Source: Theristus sp. LFF4_11
Taxonomy: Eukaryota > Nematoda > Chromadorea > Monhysterida > Xyalidae
NCBI GenBank assembly: GCA_030248135.1
Contig: JASANC010004093.1
Coordinates: forward strand, 1 to 64,000
DNA length: 64,000 nt
Direction of reading: 5' to 3'
Below the pieces are notes generated by a model. It made no database searches. It saw nothing but the letters and a program-made list of their open reading frames with translations, and had not been told where the DNA came from. A program made the position numbers and the translations under genes. Positions within the stretch are counted from its first letter, which is position 1. Every line of letters begins with the position of its first letter. Positions 22,196 through 33,907 of the stretch are shown here, piece after piece.

Positions 22196-22845
22196 AGACA
22201 CCGCGCACCCATTTTTAACGCAGCTACGCGTCACTGAATACGGCTTCATGAATGCCGCTCTAGCTTCATGCTCTCGGTTTACTGACTTGCTGACTGCAGC
22301 AGCTAGACTGTTTTCAATGTTTTGTTTTTAATTGGCAGGTTCTTTGGCGTCATTTGTGCATCTATATGTGTCGCACAATGTGCATTGGGTTCACGGGCGC
22401 AGTTGAGGCATACACTGCCTGTGAGACGCTCAAGACGACCGCAATCAGACGAAGTCGCTCGTATGATGTCGCAAAAATGCTTGCCTGATTCCTGTTTTTT
22501 TTGCAACACCGCTTTTGCAAAAGCAATGATACTAACTCAGATTTTAACAATCTTCCTGAAACGCTTCTGTTATTTGCTTGCACGTCTTGAGAATTCAGGC
22601 CAATCACTGTGAATTTTGTAATATTTGCCTGCGTATTCTGGTATTCCGTTGGTGGGAATGGGGAGAAAGAACTGAGGTACTGCGGACTTTTCGACTTGAA
22701 AGTCTAAACAAAAATGTAGCTTGATCAAACTGAAACCTTTGATTTGTCATTTGTGTTTGTTTCTTGTTGTTTTTTTATTATGTTTGTTTGTTTTTCAACC
22801 AGTTTCTTTTTCGTTTTAAAATAATACATAAAGTTCGCTGTTTGC
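22196..22845. other. No gene recognised
   Basis: An open frame at 22322-22612 on the plus strand (MFLIGRFFGVICASICVAQC start) has a hydrophobic beginning that could mimic a signal peptide, but no splice or domain support. Confidence 0.3.
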
Positions 22846-23030
22846 GGTTTCGCCAGGTGGACGCATACCGCGGTGCCCCCTGGCTCGTCAGTGCGACGGA
22901 CACCAGGCAGAACTGCCGAAGGTGTTTTACCACAGACAGATCTTAGAGTCTGGAAAAAACATCAGCAAACAAAAGTAGTAAATTCTCACAAAATCAACCA
23001 TCCCTCCCGGGCTATAAAGCCACAAGGGAC
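22830..23030 (+). repeat. Dispersed repeat R3, uninterrupted copy
   Basis: From AAGTTCGCTGTTTGCGGTTT through GTGCCCCCTGGCTCGTCAGT and CCAGGCAGAACTGCCGAAGG to CTATAAAGCCACAAGGGAC. A second copy is in intron 4 of the Spindly gene (28769-28837 plus 29730-29870), split there by a transposon. This copy therefore shows the empty target site. Confidence 0.85.
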
Positions 23031-23431
23031 TTTTTTAATCTTTTTTTATCACTTTAAAAAAAAATTGATTTTTGTTTAACAACCCTAGTCTATAGTTAAG
23101 GTTAGCATAGTTTGGACCCCCCCTCACTTTTTGGTCGGCACCCCCCCCCCTCCCCCACGGCACCATACCCCCCCCCCCCCTTCGAAATCTTTTTTGGGCC
23201 CGCCGCCCACGGTGCTGCTTTGGGGGGGGGGCGGTCAAAATTTTGAAATTTGATGGATACATACATAGTTGTTCCAGAGCCGAGGGGTTGGGGGGGGGCG
23301 ATATAGATAGCTGGAGCAAATTTTCCAGATAGATAGATAGCTGGAAAATTTTGGGGGGGCCATGTGACTTTGGGGGGGGCGGTCAAAATTTTGAAATTTG
23401 ATAGATAGATAGCTAAAACGCTAAAATACTA

Positions 23432-25434
23432 GAGTTGCCACGGTAGGCCTTTTTTGGTCACGGTACGGTTTACGGTTTGAGACGCAATTTTTTTCACGGT
23501 TTCGGTACGGTACGGTAAATTGAAAAGCTCAACGGTACGGTTTTCGGTACGGTTTGAAAAATTTTAAAATCGCACGGTACGGTTTCGGTACGGTTACCGT
23601 GGATTTTGAATTTACACGGGCGGTAAACCGTATTTTTACGGTTTAAAATTAAAAATTTTCAAAATGCACTGTGCTTCACTTTTTGTTTCTCTCTGTGCTA
23701 TTTTGTTGTGTTGTATGTCGCCGTTCTCGTTCAGTCAGACAAGCAATGGAAGCGGTAGTGGGACAAAAACAAAACACAAACTTACACCATCTACCTACAC
23801 CATAGCAAGAGTACAGGAAGACCCAACCGAAACCTAAATCTACCACATCACAAGGTGGACCAGCACAGCACCAGAGTCAGACCAGCTGAACCAACCCTGC
23901 GCTGCGTAAGGTGTGAAATCAAGATAATAAAGAAACAAATTGCATAGTGAATGGAGTTCAGTTGATGTGTGGACGCGGCGGGTGTGATTTTACGAATACG
24001 GAGATACGATCTGCCTGCGCTGCGTGCAATAATAATAAACGATTTTGAATTTACGCCATTGCAACAAGCTACATTATTAATCGCCAAAGGGTTTGCTTTG
24101 CTCAACCAACATTACAGAACAGAGACAGTGAGCTCAGCTCGACTCACACATTTAACGGTGAACGGTGACGGTCCACCACTGCTCCACTCAGCACATACAT
24201 TTATTTTTATTCATCATATGCCACATACATATTCCTTTTCCTTTTCCTGGAAATGAAACCGATTCGTTGTCGTACTGTTCGTTGTGGTAGCGGTGGTGAG
24301 CTGAGTCCTGAGAGCGAGGCGACAAAACAGCATTGACTGTGGAAAATCATATGTTCATTAGTGAAACGCTAGTCAGCTGGCAGGCACCACGGCTGTTGTT
24401 GCGGGACGCGGGTGGCTAGCTGAAAGATTCAGTTACCTTCAACGTTTGTTTGTTGTTCAAATGTTTGTTTCAAGCTTTTCGATTAGGTGTCAATTCTATG
24501 TCAAAGATGATTCTTTTATAACTCTGTTTCGCTAATTTTGCAATCGTTGACAATTTTTTTAAACTATTTGAATTTGCTGCCCCCGTTTGTTCTCGGTTAG
24601 TTAAGTTAAACTTGGTTAAAGTGAAGTCGTTCCCGTTAGACTTTTTCTGCGTGACATAAACTTGTTTAAACGTGACTTGATTGTTTGACAACTTCATTTT
24701 TCAAAGTCGCTAAGTTTGACCCGAAGAGGCCCCTTTATTTTTTTTATTTTACAGAACTGGCCGGGAATCGATACCCGTTTATTTGCACAATCCCATTTGT
24801 GTTTTTTATGCCCGCTTTCGCACAAAAATGTTTTTTAAACAATATTATTTCAGTTTCTACTGTTTAAAAATTGCAAATTTGTGTTCACCAAAATTTTGCT
24901 TTTTGAAAGTCACAGAATTTTAGTTAAAATCTTGTAAAAACTGCTGTTTGTTTAGTGTTCTCACTCACAGTCACAATCGATCTTCATGACCTGTTTTATT
25001 GTCATTAATTATTAATTAGCGCGTGTTTTATTTTAGTTTTTTAGTATACACCAAAAAAAACTAAAAAAAGTAATGTGAAAGCCGTTGATTTTTACAACGG
25101 CACAAAAAAACAAATAAAATTTTTATGTATCCGTGGGACATGCAACCTATATGATACCAACGAAAAATCAAACGCACGCCACGCCACACACAGCGCACGC
25201 ACACAAAAAAAGCTTGGTAAAACCGTCAATTTTAGAAAAAATACGACGGTTTCGGTACGGTTTGCCAAAATTTTGCCACGGTACGGTCAACGGTACGGTA
25301 ATTGTATTTTGATGACGGTACGGTTTTCGGTACGGTTTGGAAATTTTAAAATCGCACGGTACGGTCACGGTACGGTACGGTAAAACCGTACCGCCCGTAT
25401 TTTTACGGTTTTTACGGTTACCGTGGCAACTATA
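23432..25434. mobile_element. 2.0 kb TIR element rich in GGTACGGT, 10-bp target duplication
   Basis: Ends GAGTTGCCACGGTA and, inverted, ATAGTTGCCACGGTAACCG. The flanks both read TAAAATACTA (23422-23431 and 25435-25444) inside an M1 element. Each subterminal region (23450-23640 and 25240-25430) is packed with CGGTACGGT words. The interior has no recognisable transposase, so it is non-autonomous. Confidence 0.8.
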
Positions 25435-25699
25435 TAAAATACTATAAAAACAGCAAAATAATGCTAAAAATACACTAAAAATCATGTATAAATGCATATT
25501 TTACCTAAAATTAGCGAAATTTTCAAGAATTACAAGCAAAAATGGTCAATTTTGATCAAAAGTTGACTCATTTTATGTCTTCGAAGACAAATTTTTTTAG
25601 ATAGATAGCTGGCTGAGAAATTTTTTTAGATAGATAATAGCTGAGCCGAAAAAACCTGTCTGATAGAGATAGATTCGAAAAATTTTTGGGGGGGCCGGC

Positions 25700-26716
25700 G
25701 TTAGGGGCTTTGAAAAAAATTTTTTTATTTTTTTTTGTTTTTTTTTTAATTTTGGATTTTTTTTTCAAACTTAAAAAAAATTGGAAAATTTTTCTTCTAC
25801 TTTGCTCTGAAAATTCGATTTATGGCATAATTTTTTGAAAGTTCAAACCAAATTTTCTTCCCAACTTCTTTGTGTGCTTAGGTAAATGTCATTATTTGGT
25901 CATTTTGACCGACGTACTCCATGTTTTTCGTTTTGGATGACTTCTAGAGTCAATTTTTAGCGTTGAAATGACTTAACTGAATTGAAATATCGTTTCAGAA
26001 ATCGTTTTCTTGCAACTTAGAACATGTTTTTCAGTCGGTAGGCCATGAGATGAACATGATATCTTGTTGATTGGCGTATGTTATAGGTCTACAATGGAGT
26101 TGTGCGATATATTGTTAAACAATTGGAGCGGAGATGTTGGTTAATACCACATCACACGACCGTTTTTCAGATACCCGATAACATGGCCACATGTTAAAAC
26201 TTGCGTGCTGAGCTAAACTAACGTGTTAAACTTGCGTCTGTCAGTTGCCCTCAACGTGATCGCGAAATCATGGTACGTGTTTTCGATACGATGATTTGAA
26301 GAGTGGGCTCTCGCCATGTGGCAGATAGCATAGCTGGTTGAACCTGAAAGTAAGTGTCTTGGGGGGGGCGACCGGGTTGACAGGGGTTGCCGACTTAGCT
26401 ACAGCAAACAGGAATTTTTGAACACAGTCAAATTTTGGTAATTTTCTAAAGAGCAACAACTAAGAACGGTTCAATATTCAAGTACACGTCGAAAATTGTC
26501 CTGTTTTACTGTTGAAAATGCAACTTTCCCTCTATGAAATGGACATAATTTCAATAAAACACGATTTTCGCTCTTATAGTTTTCCGGATCGTTCTGAAAA
26601 TAGTCTAGATGAACTCAGCTCGACGAGACGCTTCGAACGAACCTAACTTGTAAAAAATTAAAAAAAAAAATTTTTTTTAATAAAAAAAAATCCGGATTTT
26701 TTTCCCCTAACCCTAG
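25700..26716. mobile_element. CTAGGGTTAGGG-family element (M3), copy 1
   Basis: About 1.02 kb, nearly identical to the copies at 42601 and 62686. The right end is CCCCTAACCCTAG; the left end has lost its first five bases and starts GTTAGGGG. Flanked by GCCGGC on both sides (25694-25699, 26717-26722). A 63-65 codon minus-strand frame (starting MLLFRKLPKFDCVQKFLFAV or MFLFRKLP...) recurs in all three copies, but this follows from DNA identity and is not evidence for a protein. Confidence 0.85.
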
Positions 26717-27476
26717 GCCGGCCCCCCCAGGCCCCCCCCCCTAGAACAACTATGGATACATAGCTAAAACGCTAAAAAGCTATAGAAACAACAAAATAAT
26801 GTTAAAAATAGACTAAAAATCAAGTATAAACGCGTATTTTGCCTGAAATTAGCGAAATTTTCAAGAATTACGAGCAAAAATGGTCAATTTTGGTCAAAAA
26901 TTGACTCATTACATGTCTTCGAAGACAAAAATTTTTAGATAGATAGCTGGCTGAAAAAATTTTTCACATAGATAATAGCTGAGCCGAAAAAACCTGTTTG
27001 ATAGAGATAGATCCTAAAGCTTCATTACTAAAGCGCACGCGCACGGCATCGGCATGCTCATGCTCATGATCCACTAGCGCGCGTGCACACGCTCCGGCCC
27101 CAACAAGAACTTGTTCAAAACGCAATTGTTCTTGCATCTTCCTTCTTGAAAAGGCTTGGCTTAGGTTAGGATTAGGTCAGGATTATGTTTAGCTTGGAAT
27201 TAGGCTTTAGGACTAGGTTTTGGTTTGGGCTAGTTTAGGCAACGCCAACCAGATAGATTCGAAAATTTTTTGGGGGGGGACAAAGGCCCAAAAGCCCCAG
27301 CCCCCCCCCCCCCTAGAACAACTATGGCCCCACCCCCCCTCTAAAATTTGGCAAACACCCCCCCCCCCCTACCCAAGGTCCCACTTTCGCTACTGGTTCG
27401 AAGTTCCGCCAGAGTTTGGTACCTTAGGGTTTCTGGAACCGGCGCGCGAACAAATAAAAAAAATAGCCACAACAAA

Positions 27477-30400
27477 ATGGAAGAACCAACGGAAGCTGAA
27501 GAAAATGAAATGACGATTTGTCGTTCTTGCCGTCCAGTTCTCGAGCAAATGCAAGAAAACCTGAAAATTGCTGCCACTCATGGACTGAATCTTTTGCACC
27601 AGAAAACTGACCTGGAAGAGCAACTGGCGGAGAAGAGCAATAAAATTCAGGTGAATACTGTCAACAAAAAAGTTTGTTCTCCACTGCATAAGCGTGATTG
27701 GTCATGCGAGATTGTAAATATTCATTGTTCAGGAATTAGACCATGAACTTGTGAAAGCACGTCAACGGGTTGCCGAGAAAGATCAACTGAATGCAGACTA
27801 TGAGGTGGAAGCGGATAAAATAGCAAAGGAGCACAAGGAAGCAATGCAGATTGCTCAATTAAACCATCGCGCTCATCTGGAGAAATGCCTTGGAGAGCTG
27901 AAACAGGTCAGTGTTCAAAGATACGTTGGTGCACCAGTGCGCAAGTTTTTGGCTATCCTATTTTAGTCTCCAGTATGACAACTGCGTAACTATTAAAAAA
28001 AGTTTATAACGTTCTTCTCAACAAATTAAGTTGAAAAAGTGAAAATCGAGGTTTTGACTTGTTTTTTGCAGCAATTACGATCAACAGAATTAGAATTGTC
28101 CGAGCGAAGTGCCCAGTTGGCGAGTGCATGCACAGAACGCGACGAATTTTGACTTGTTTTTTGCAGCAATTACGATCAACAGAATTAGAATTGTCCGAGC
28201 GAAGTGCCCAGTTGGCGAGTGCATGCACAGAACGCGACGAATTGAAAAGACTGTTGCAAATCAAGCACAACGAATCTCTCGGCAATCTGTCCAGTTTCAA
28301 CGGTGACGAACTGCGGGCGGATCTGCAAGCGGCGTTGCTTGAAAAGGTCGTGAAACAGAGCTTTGTTTGTGAGCATCCTCCAAGTCAAAAGTCTCAATTG
28401 GTACGCATTTGTCAGGATCGTGTGCAAGCAGAACTCGCCAAGTTGCAAACGGACTTTGACAACAAAACTGAGCTGTTGCAATCGCAACTGCAGCAAATCG
28501 ACGCATTGGCCGAGTCACTAAAGTACAGCGAAGAAATGTGCGACGAGTACAAAAAGTACATGGACGTAAGTGCAGCATTTGAACAGTGGTTGTTTTTACC
28601 GTAATTTAGTTTGAAATCGTCACGTTCTATTTGTTTTTTTTCAGAATGCAAACAAAAAAGCTGAAGATCTCGAGCAGCAATTGAGCGATTATAAAATACA
28701 GCACAGCAAGACGCAGCGAAAAGGCAATTCGATGTTCTCGGAGGTTTGATGAATGGAGAATACAAGAAGTTCGCTGTTTTTGCGGTTTCGCCAGGTAGAC
28801 GCATACCGCGGTGCCCCCTGGCTCGTCAGTGCGACGGGGCTCGTGTACTATTCCGGCCCGCGAAATTCCGGCCCGAAGAATTCCGGCCCGCTCATTCCGG
28901 CCCAAAGAATTCCGGCCCGAAGAATTCCGACCTGAAGAGTTCCGGCCAGACAATTCCGGCCCGAAGAATTCCGGCCCGATGAATTTTCGCCAGCACGAAC
29001 AATATTAAAGCACACGAAGTGATTTTTGGTAATAAAATATCAATGTTCACGCCGTGAATAAATAAATTCATACAGCTAGTTTGAAGCTTTGTTAGCCGTG
29101 TAGAATTATACCTGAGTTTTTTTTGTTCCAGCAAGTTGAACATGAACATGACTTGTGATACTGCACTAGTGCTCCCCCTCGAAATTTGCTGGACACTCCA
29201 CCCAGCAAAATTTGCTTGAAATTTTTTGAGACACCGAAAAAAAGTCACGTTTGAAATAACGAAAATGCAAACCAGCCAGCAAGATTACGCAAGTCAAAAA
29301 ATGCAGAAATAATATCAAGAAGGACAAAACACACAGCACAAACAAAAATCAGTTAATAATTGATGGTTAGTGATAAGAAAAATAATCTTTTTGTTAATTA
29401 TTTTGGAAAAAAGGTTCCTCTTTCTAAAAAAAATCAAACAAGACAAACATTTTTTTGAACATCATTGAAAATACACTGTAACATGTGAACATCGATATTT
29501 TATTACTAAAAAATCACTTCGTGTGGTTTAATATTCTTCGTGCTGGCGAAAATCCATCGGGCCGGAATTCTCCGGGCCGGAATTCTTCGGGCCGGAATTC
29601 TTCGGGCCGGAATTATCCCAGGCCGGAATTCTTCGGGCCGGAATTCTTCGGGACGGAATTCTTCGGGCCGGAATGAGCGGGCCGGAACTCTTCAGGCCGG
29701 AATTAGCGGGCCGGAATTGTACCACCCCCGTGCGACGGACACCAGGCAGAACTGCCGAAGCTGTTTTACCACAGACATCTTATAGTCTGGGCAAAACATC
29801 AGCGAACCTAGGTAGTAAAATTTCACAAAATCAACCATCCCGGGCAATAAAGCCACAAGGGACCCGGTGTTTTGCGAGTGTATACAATTGCATATAAAAT
29901 ACGATAAGTTGCTGTTTCTGTCTGATGCGTTTCTATTGTCTTTGCTTTTAGTTCTGCGACTCAATGAGCGCATACAAAGGCAAACAGTTGCATCCATTCA
30001 GAATTGGTGGAGTGACTCGTGTCCCTTGAGGCACGGCTGAGTCACAGTTTGAATTTCCGCATCAAACATAAAACCAATTTCTTTGACACGTCTGCAAACG
30101 CAGTGAGTCGCAGGAGCAATGTGACAGAAATTCATGAACAATCGCAAACGCGTTGTAGCTGGACGACCAGCGGGTGCGTGTGGAGGCAGAGTACATGCGG
30201 CTGAAGGAGGAGGCGGAGCGCTGCAAGGCCGAGAAGGAGCAACTGGTTGCTCGCGAGCGCACGCTGCACAACGAGCTCGCACTCGCCGTCCAGTTTCGCA
30301 CACTCCCGAACGTTCCCGTCAGCAATGGTTGCTTCCATTGTCATTCTTGCTTATTCTTATCCAACTTTGATTTATTGCAATGCGGTGTCCTGTTTTGGTG

Positions 30401-32158
30401 TGATGATTCTTGGACGGTTCTCAATTCAACATGCTGCAGTGCTGGGCAAGATTTCAACAACCTTCTTATGAAAAACAAACAGTCGGCTGATGTTTTTCGT
30501 TAACGTTGTGATTGGACACTGTAAAACTAGAAAGTTGAACTGAACATGAAATGAAGCGCGTGGTTTGAATTAAGAACGAGGCTTGTCCGCTTATCGACGT
30601 CGACCGACTAAAAGCGCGCGTCGTCCGGTTGTTGGTGAGTGGCGTATTTGCTGTTGATTGCAGCGGGCGAGTGCGAGCTGCTGCGTGCGCAAGTGAGAAC
30701 GTTGAAGGCCGAACTGCTGGCGGAGCGCTCGCAGGCAGCGAAACTGCGCCACTCGACCATTGGCCTGGCGCATGTGAGCACGAATGCGGCCGCAGCTGGC
30801 GGCGACGTCGAGCGAGTGCTGCAGACGCTCTACGTCACGGAACAGTGCGTTCGCTTCAGCGGATCATGTATTTCATTGACAGCGATATTTTAATGTAGCA
30901 CTAGCACCAATGCTGCAAACAGACCACAGTTTCGTAACCACTGTAGTGTTTTGTAATTCAGAAAGACAAACGAGAAACTACACGAACGTCTCGCACGCCT
31001 GGACACGCAGGCGTCGAAGCACACCGCTGAAATGCTGCACGCTCGCAGGGTGCAGGACAGACTCAGGGAGCAGTTGGCGGCGGCACAAAGGCAGCTGACG
31101 CTGAAACAGATTGCCAATGAGCAGCTCAGACACGAACTACGTGAGTCTGCCTTCTGCATCGTTCACTCGTTCACTTTGGCGAACAAAACACTGAACCAAA
31201 ATAAATAAACCGTCCACTTCTGCAAACTGATAGTCGCAAACGGCCCGTCCTGGAGAAAATGATCTCTCGAATCGGGAGACAACAAAATCTGGTTTTGGAT
31301 GGAGATGCGTACATGACTTGTGAGGCCACGCCTCTTCTGCATCTGATGTTGGTCAGTGGTCAGTTTTATAAAATTGAGGAGTGTCTGACAAATGAGGAGT
31401 TTTACTCCAGGGATGTTGCAAAAGTCAGACCGTGATACAAAGTCTGGATAAATTAATGTAGAGGTGAACCGGAAATGTTGATCAATTCACTGAATTTTGC
31501 AGAAATATCAATTCAATATGAATATTTGTTCAAAAAAGAACTTTGGCTGCAATCATTCAATTGGGCTTTGTCATGGTCTAACTTTTGGAACACCCTGGAC
31601 ACTTGGAGTGAAACTCCTCACTTTTTAGACACTACTCACTTTTATGAAACTGACCACTGGCCGAAATATTGCTACAACAAGGTTGATTGGTTGGACAGTT
31701 TTTGTCGTGTCTCAGGTGGCAGCATGAGCAGTGAGCGAGCGCAGTCTGCCAAAGAGGGCGCAAACACACAAAAGGCGGCAGCAGCGCCGTGCAACATCGA
31801 AGTGATCGTGTCCGAATGGCAACTCGAGTCGCAACAGAAGGAGAATGAAGCCGAGTGCACAGCAGAGAGCAGTTGGCAGCACGCTGGCACGCGTCAGAGA
31901 GCGATGTGCGTTGACGCCGGCGGTGGTGGTGCACACACAAGCGACCGTGACAGCAAAGTACGCGGCGCACAGACACGCTTCGCGGACACAATCACTGAAC
32001 GCAGCGGCGGCGGACACGACCAGAGGCGCCCGTTGAAGTTGCACAACGCACAGCAGACAAAGCCGCAGAGAAGCACACGCCAAAAGGGACGCATTGTGCA
32101 CTCGGGCCCGGCAGCGTTGGTCACTGAGGCACAGCCGGCAGAATGCAAGCAGCAGTGA
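27477..32158 (+). CDS. Spindly homologue, dynein-dynactin adaptor
   Basis: Spindly recruits dynein/dynactin to kinetochores. Exons: 27477-27650, 27733-27906, 28167-28565, 28645-28743, 30159-30317, 30575-30634, 30672-30844, 30962-31140 and 31716-32158. Together they give about 619 aa, close to human Spindly (605). Residues 32-36 (AATHG, followed by LNLLHQKTDLEEQL) match the CC1 box that binds dynein light intermediate chain. Residues 276-282 (GNSMFSE, continuing LDDQRVR over the splice) match the Spindly motif that contacts the dynactin pointed end; its key Phe is 280. The middle is heptad-rich coiled coil. The last exon (about 147 aa) is Ala/Ser/Gln/Arg-rich and low in structure. The exon 5 donor (CCC|GTCAGC) is weak, and exon 7 needs the acceptor GGGCGAG to keep phase. 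Intron 4 (1.4 kb) carries a nested transposon, and the exon 3 acceptor is duplicated. BICD-type adaptors are the main alternative; the GNS-F motif argues for Spindly. Confidence 0.85.
28049..28239 (+). repeat. 95-bp tandem duplication covering the exon 3 splice acceptor
   Basis: Two adjacent identical units: TTTTGACTTGTTTTTTGCAG followed by the first 25 codons of exon 3 (QLRSTELELSERSAQLASAC...). The acceptors are at 28071 and 28166. Using the first would read into TTTTGA and stop, so only the second keeps the frame. Confidence 0.95.
28838..29729. mobile_element. Fold-back transposon in Spindly intron 4, 9-bp target duplication
   Basis: An 892-bp element flanked by GTGCGACGG (28829-28837 and 29730-29738), inserted in repeat R3, whose empty site is preserved at 22830-23030. 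TIRs of 213 and 245 bp consist outside of about 15-bp tandem subrepeats (TTCCGGCCCGAAGAA) and inside of unique sequence (TTTTCGCCAGCACGAA ... AAAATATC-ATGTTCAC). The middle (29051-29484) has no transposase. Subrepeat-built long TIRs with a 9-bp duplication recall Drosophila Foldback/MULE-type elements. Confidence 0.9.
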
Positions 32159-33907
32159 AGCTGCGAATGTCGCTGTACACGCAGCTATTGGCATACATGC
32201 TACTTCATCACCCACCATGTTGTGTTTTTTACGTTTTTTATCGTGAACGCAGCTGGCTAACGTCATGGTGTAGAAGCCACGCTGAACCGCAAGTCCAACT
32301 AGTAAATCTGCGTGCGGACTGCGTTTTCAAGGAGTTTAGCTGTGCTGAACGTGGTTTATTCTTCTCCAATTCATGTGTATATGTAGTGAGCGATTGTACA
32401 TGCGTTTTACTGGTCCTGTTATTGTTATTTACGCATTTCAGCATCATTTGCTTCTCTTCTCTGCCCATTTTATCCATTCGTCGGATCAGGTGTCATCTTT
32501 TGTGCTGCAAACGTGCTAAAATTCCGAAACAGGTGCGAATAATTCCAGTCTTATTTTTTCATTTGTTACACCAAACTGTAAAAATGTGGCCCAATTTGAG
32601 TAAAAATCCAGCTTTGTCTATGGAACTTGAACAAGAGCAGCGTCATGTGCGGTTATGTTGAACAAAACGGCAGTTTGATGAACACCACGAAAGGAATGTA
32701 ACTTGTCATCTGCGTTCACACTGCCACGGACAAAGACGGTCCAAAAGTGTCAATTCACGGAGACACTGCTCAAGATTCGGTGGATATTACAAAAATCATC
32801 CTTGTTCTTGATTTTCAGCACAATGTAACTATTGTAACTCTTGGTGTGACCTGACCAGCGCAACGCGCAGTGAACGCAGGTTCCAAATTTATTTTACCAA
32901 GGAGGATTTTATCAATGAACTGAATAGTTTTTGTGACCATCAGAATTAAATTAGGAAAGCCTGTGAAGATATAGATACCACGAATTTTGCAAACAAACGG
33001 AATCTTCAAAACAGAACCAACAGCCTTGCCCAGTATACACAGAACACTTCTTCGGAACGATTCGTAAGTGAAAGCTGACAAAACGAAACAACCGGCAAGC
33101 ACAACATTTTTAGAAACCAAAAACGTCTGATAAGTGATTAGACGAGAATGCAGCCATAAAAAACGTAACCGGGGTACAAAAAAGCAAACCCAGAACAATG
33201 GAAAGTCAGGTCATGTGCGTCTCACATGGATTTCGGAAATAAAGCAACGGAAGACAAAAATTACACAGCGATTTTTTGTCGACCAGAATGCTGTTGGAAA
33301 AAGCCGTGAAAAGCAATAGATTTATCATGTTATTCATTGATCACGTACAGTTGATGCTGCCGAAGCTCTCAGGTCAGGCAATTAAATTTCGATTCTGCAC
33401 CGTCTTGCAATTTTAACACCGTGTCACGTGATGCAGATTCTAGGAACTCTTTTTTAGTGTTTTCTCACGACTTAGCTAAGTATGACAGTTACCAGTACCT
33501 TTTATGGTGCACTGTTTATAAAAACATAAAACCACAGTGAAAACACCACACACCTTCAAACAAGATGATACCATTCAAAGTCCAAATTGGTGCAATGAAC
33601 GTAATGTAACAGGCAGATGAAAGGATAAAATCAAGACCAACGTTGAAATCAAGCATTATGGTTGAATTAGCAAATGTAAGGCAACAGTCCACAAACGTGC
33701 GGCCAAAAAAAACAAACCAAGATTGGACGAACAACAAAACGTAAAGAAACCTTGATTCCAACAATAAATATAGCGAAGTGAAACAGATTCGAGACTCCAA
33801 ACATAAAAAAGAGAAAAGTGAAATGCGGCAAGGCACCAGAAATGTGACAGAGAATGTTCACTATTATAAATACTGTGTTTACGAACACTTGTTTCATGAA
33901 TCATGAT
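32159..33907. other. 3' intergenic region between convergent Spindly and kinase genes
   Basis: Probably holds the 3' UTRs of both genes. A plus-strand open frame continues from 32143 to 32661 with hydrophobic, Cys-rich translation, but it overlaps the Spindly stop in another frame and has no domain. Confidence 0.45.

Larger units (their letters stand above)
23263..26757. mobile_element. CATAGTTGTTC-family element (M1), interrupted twice
   Basis: The copy runs from CATAGTTGTTCCAGAGCCGA through GATA-rich stretches (GATAGATAGATAGCTGG) to CCCCTAGAACAACTATG. It is split by a 2 kb element at 23432-25434 and by a CTAGGGTTAGGG-family element at 25700-26716. Removing both restores continuity with other M1 copies. 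Confidence 0.8.

Noticed and set aside
26268..26459. Conserved small protein starting MLLFRKLPKFDC, repeated at 43195 and 63275
   Set aside because: All three lie in nearly identical M3 copies and run through a variable G tract; no coding-type substitution pattern could be shown.
27477..32158. Bicaudal-D family assignment for the adaptor gene
   Set aside because: The CC1 box fits both, but the GNSMFSE-LDDQR motif and a length of about 619 aa fit Spindly better.
32143..32661. 172-codon plus-strand frame after Spindly
   Set aside because: Overlaps the Spindly stop in another frame; hydrophobic AT-biased translation with no domain, likely 3' UTR.
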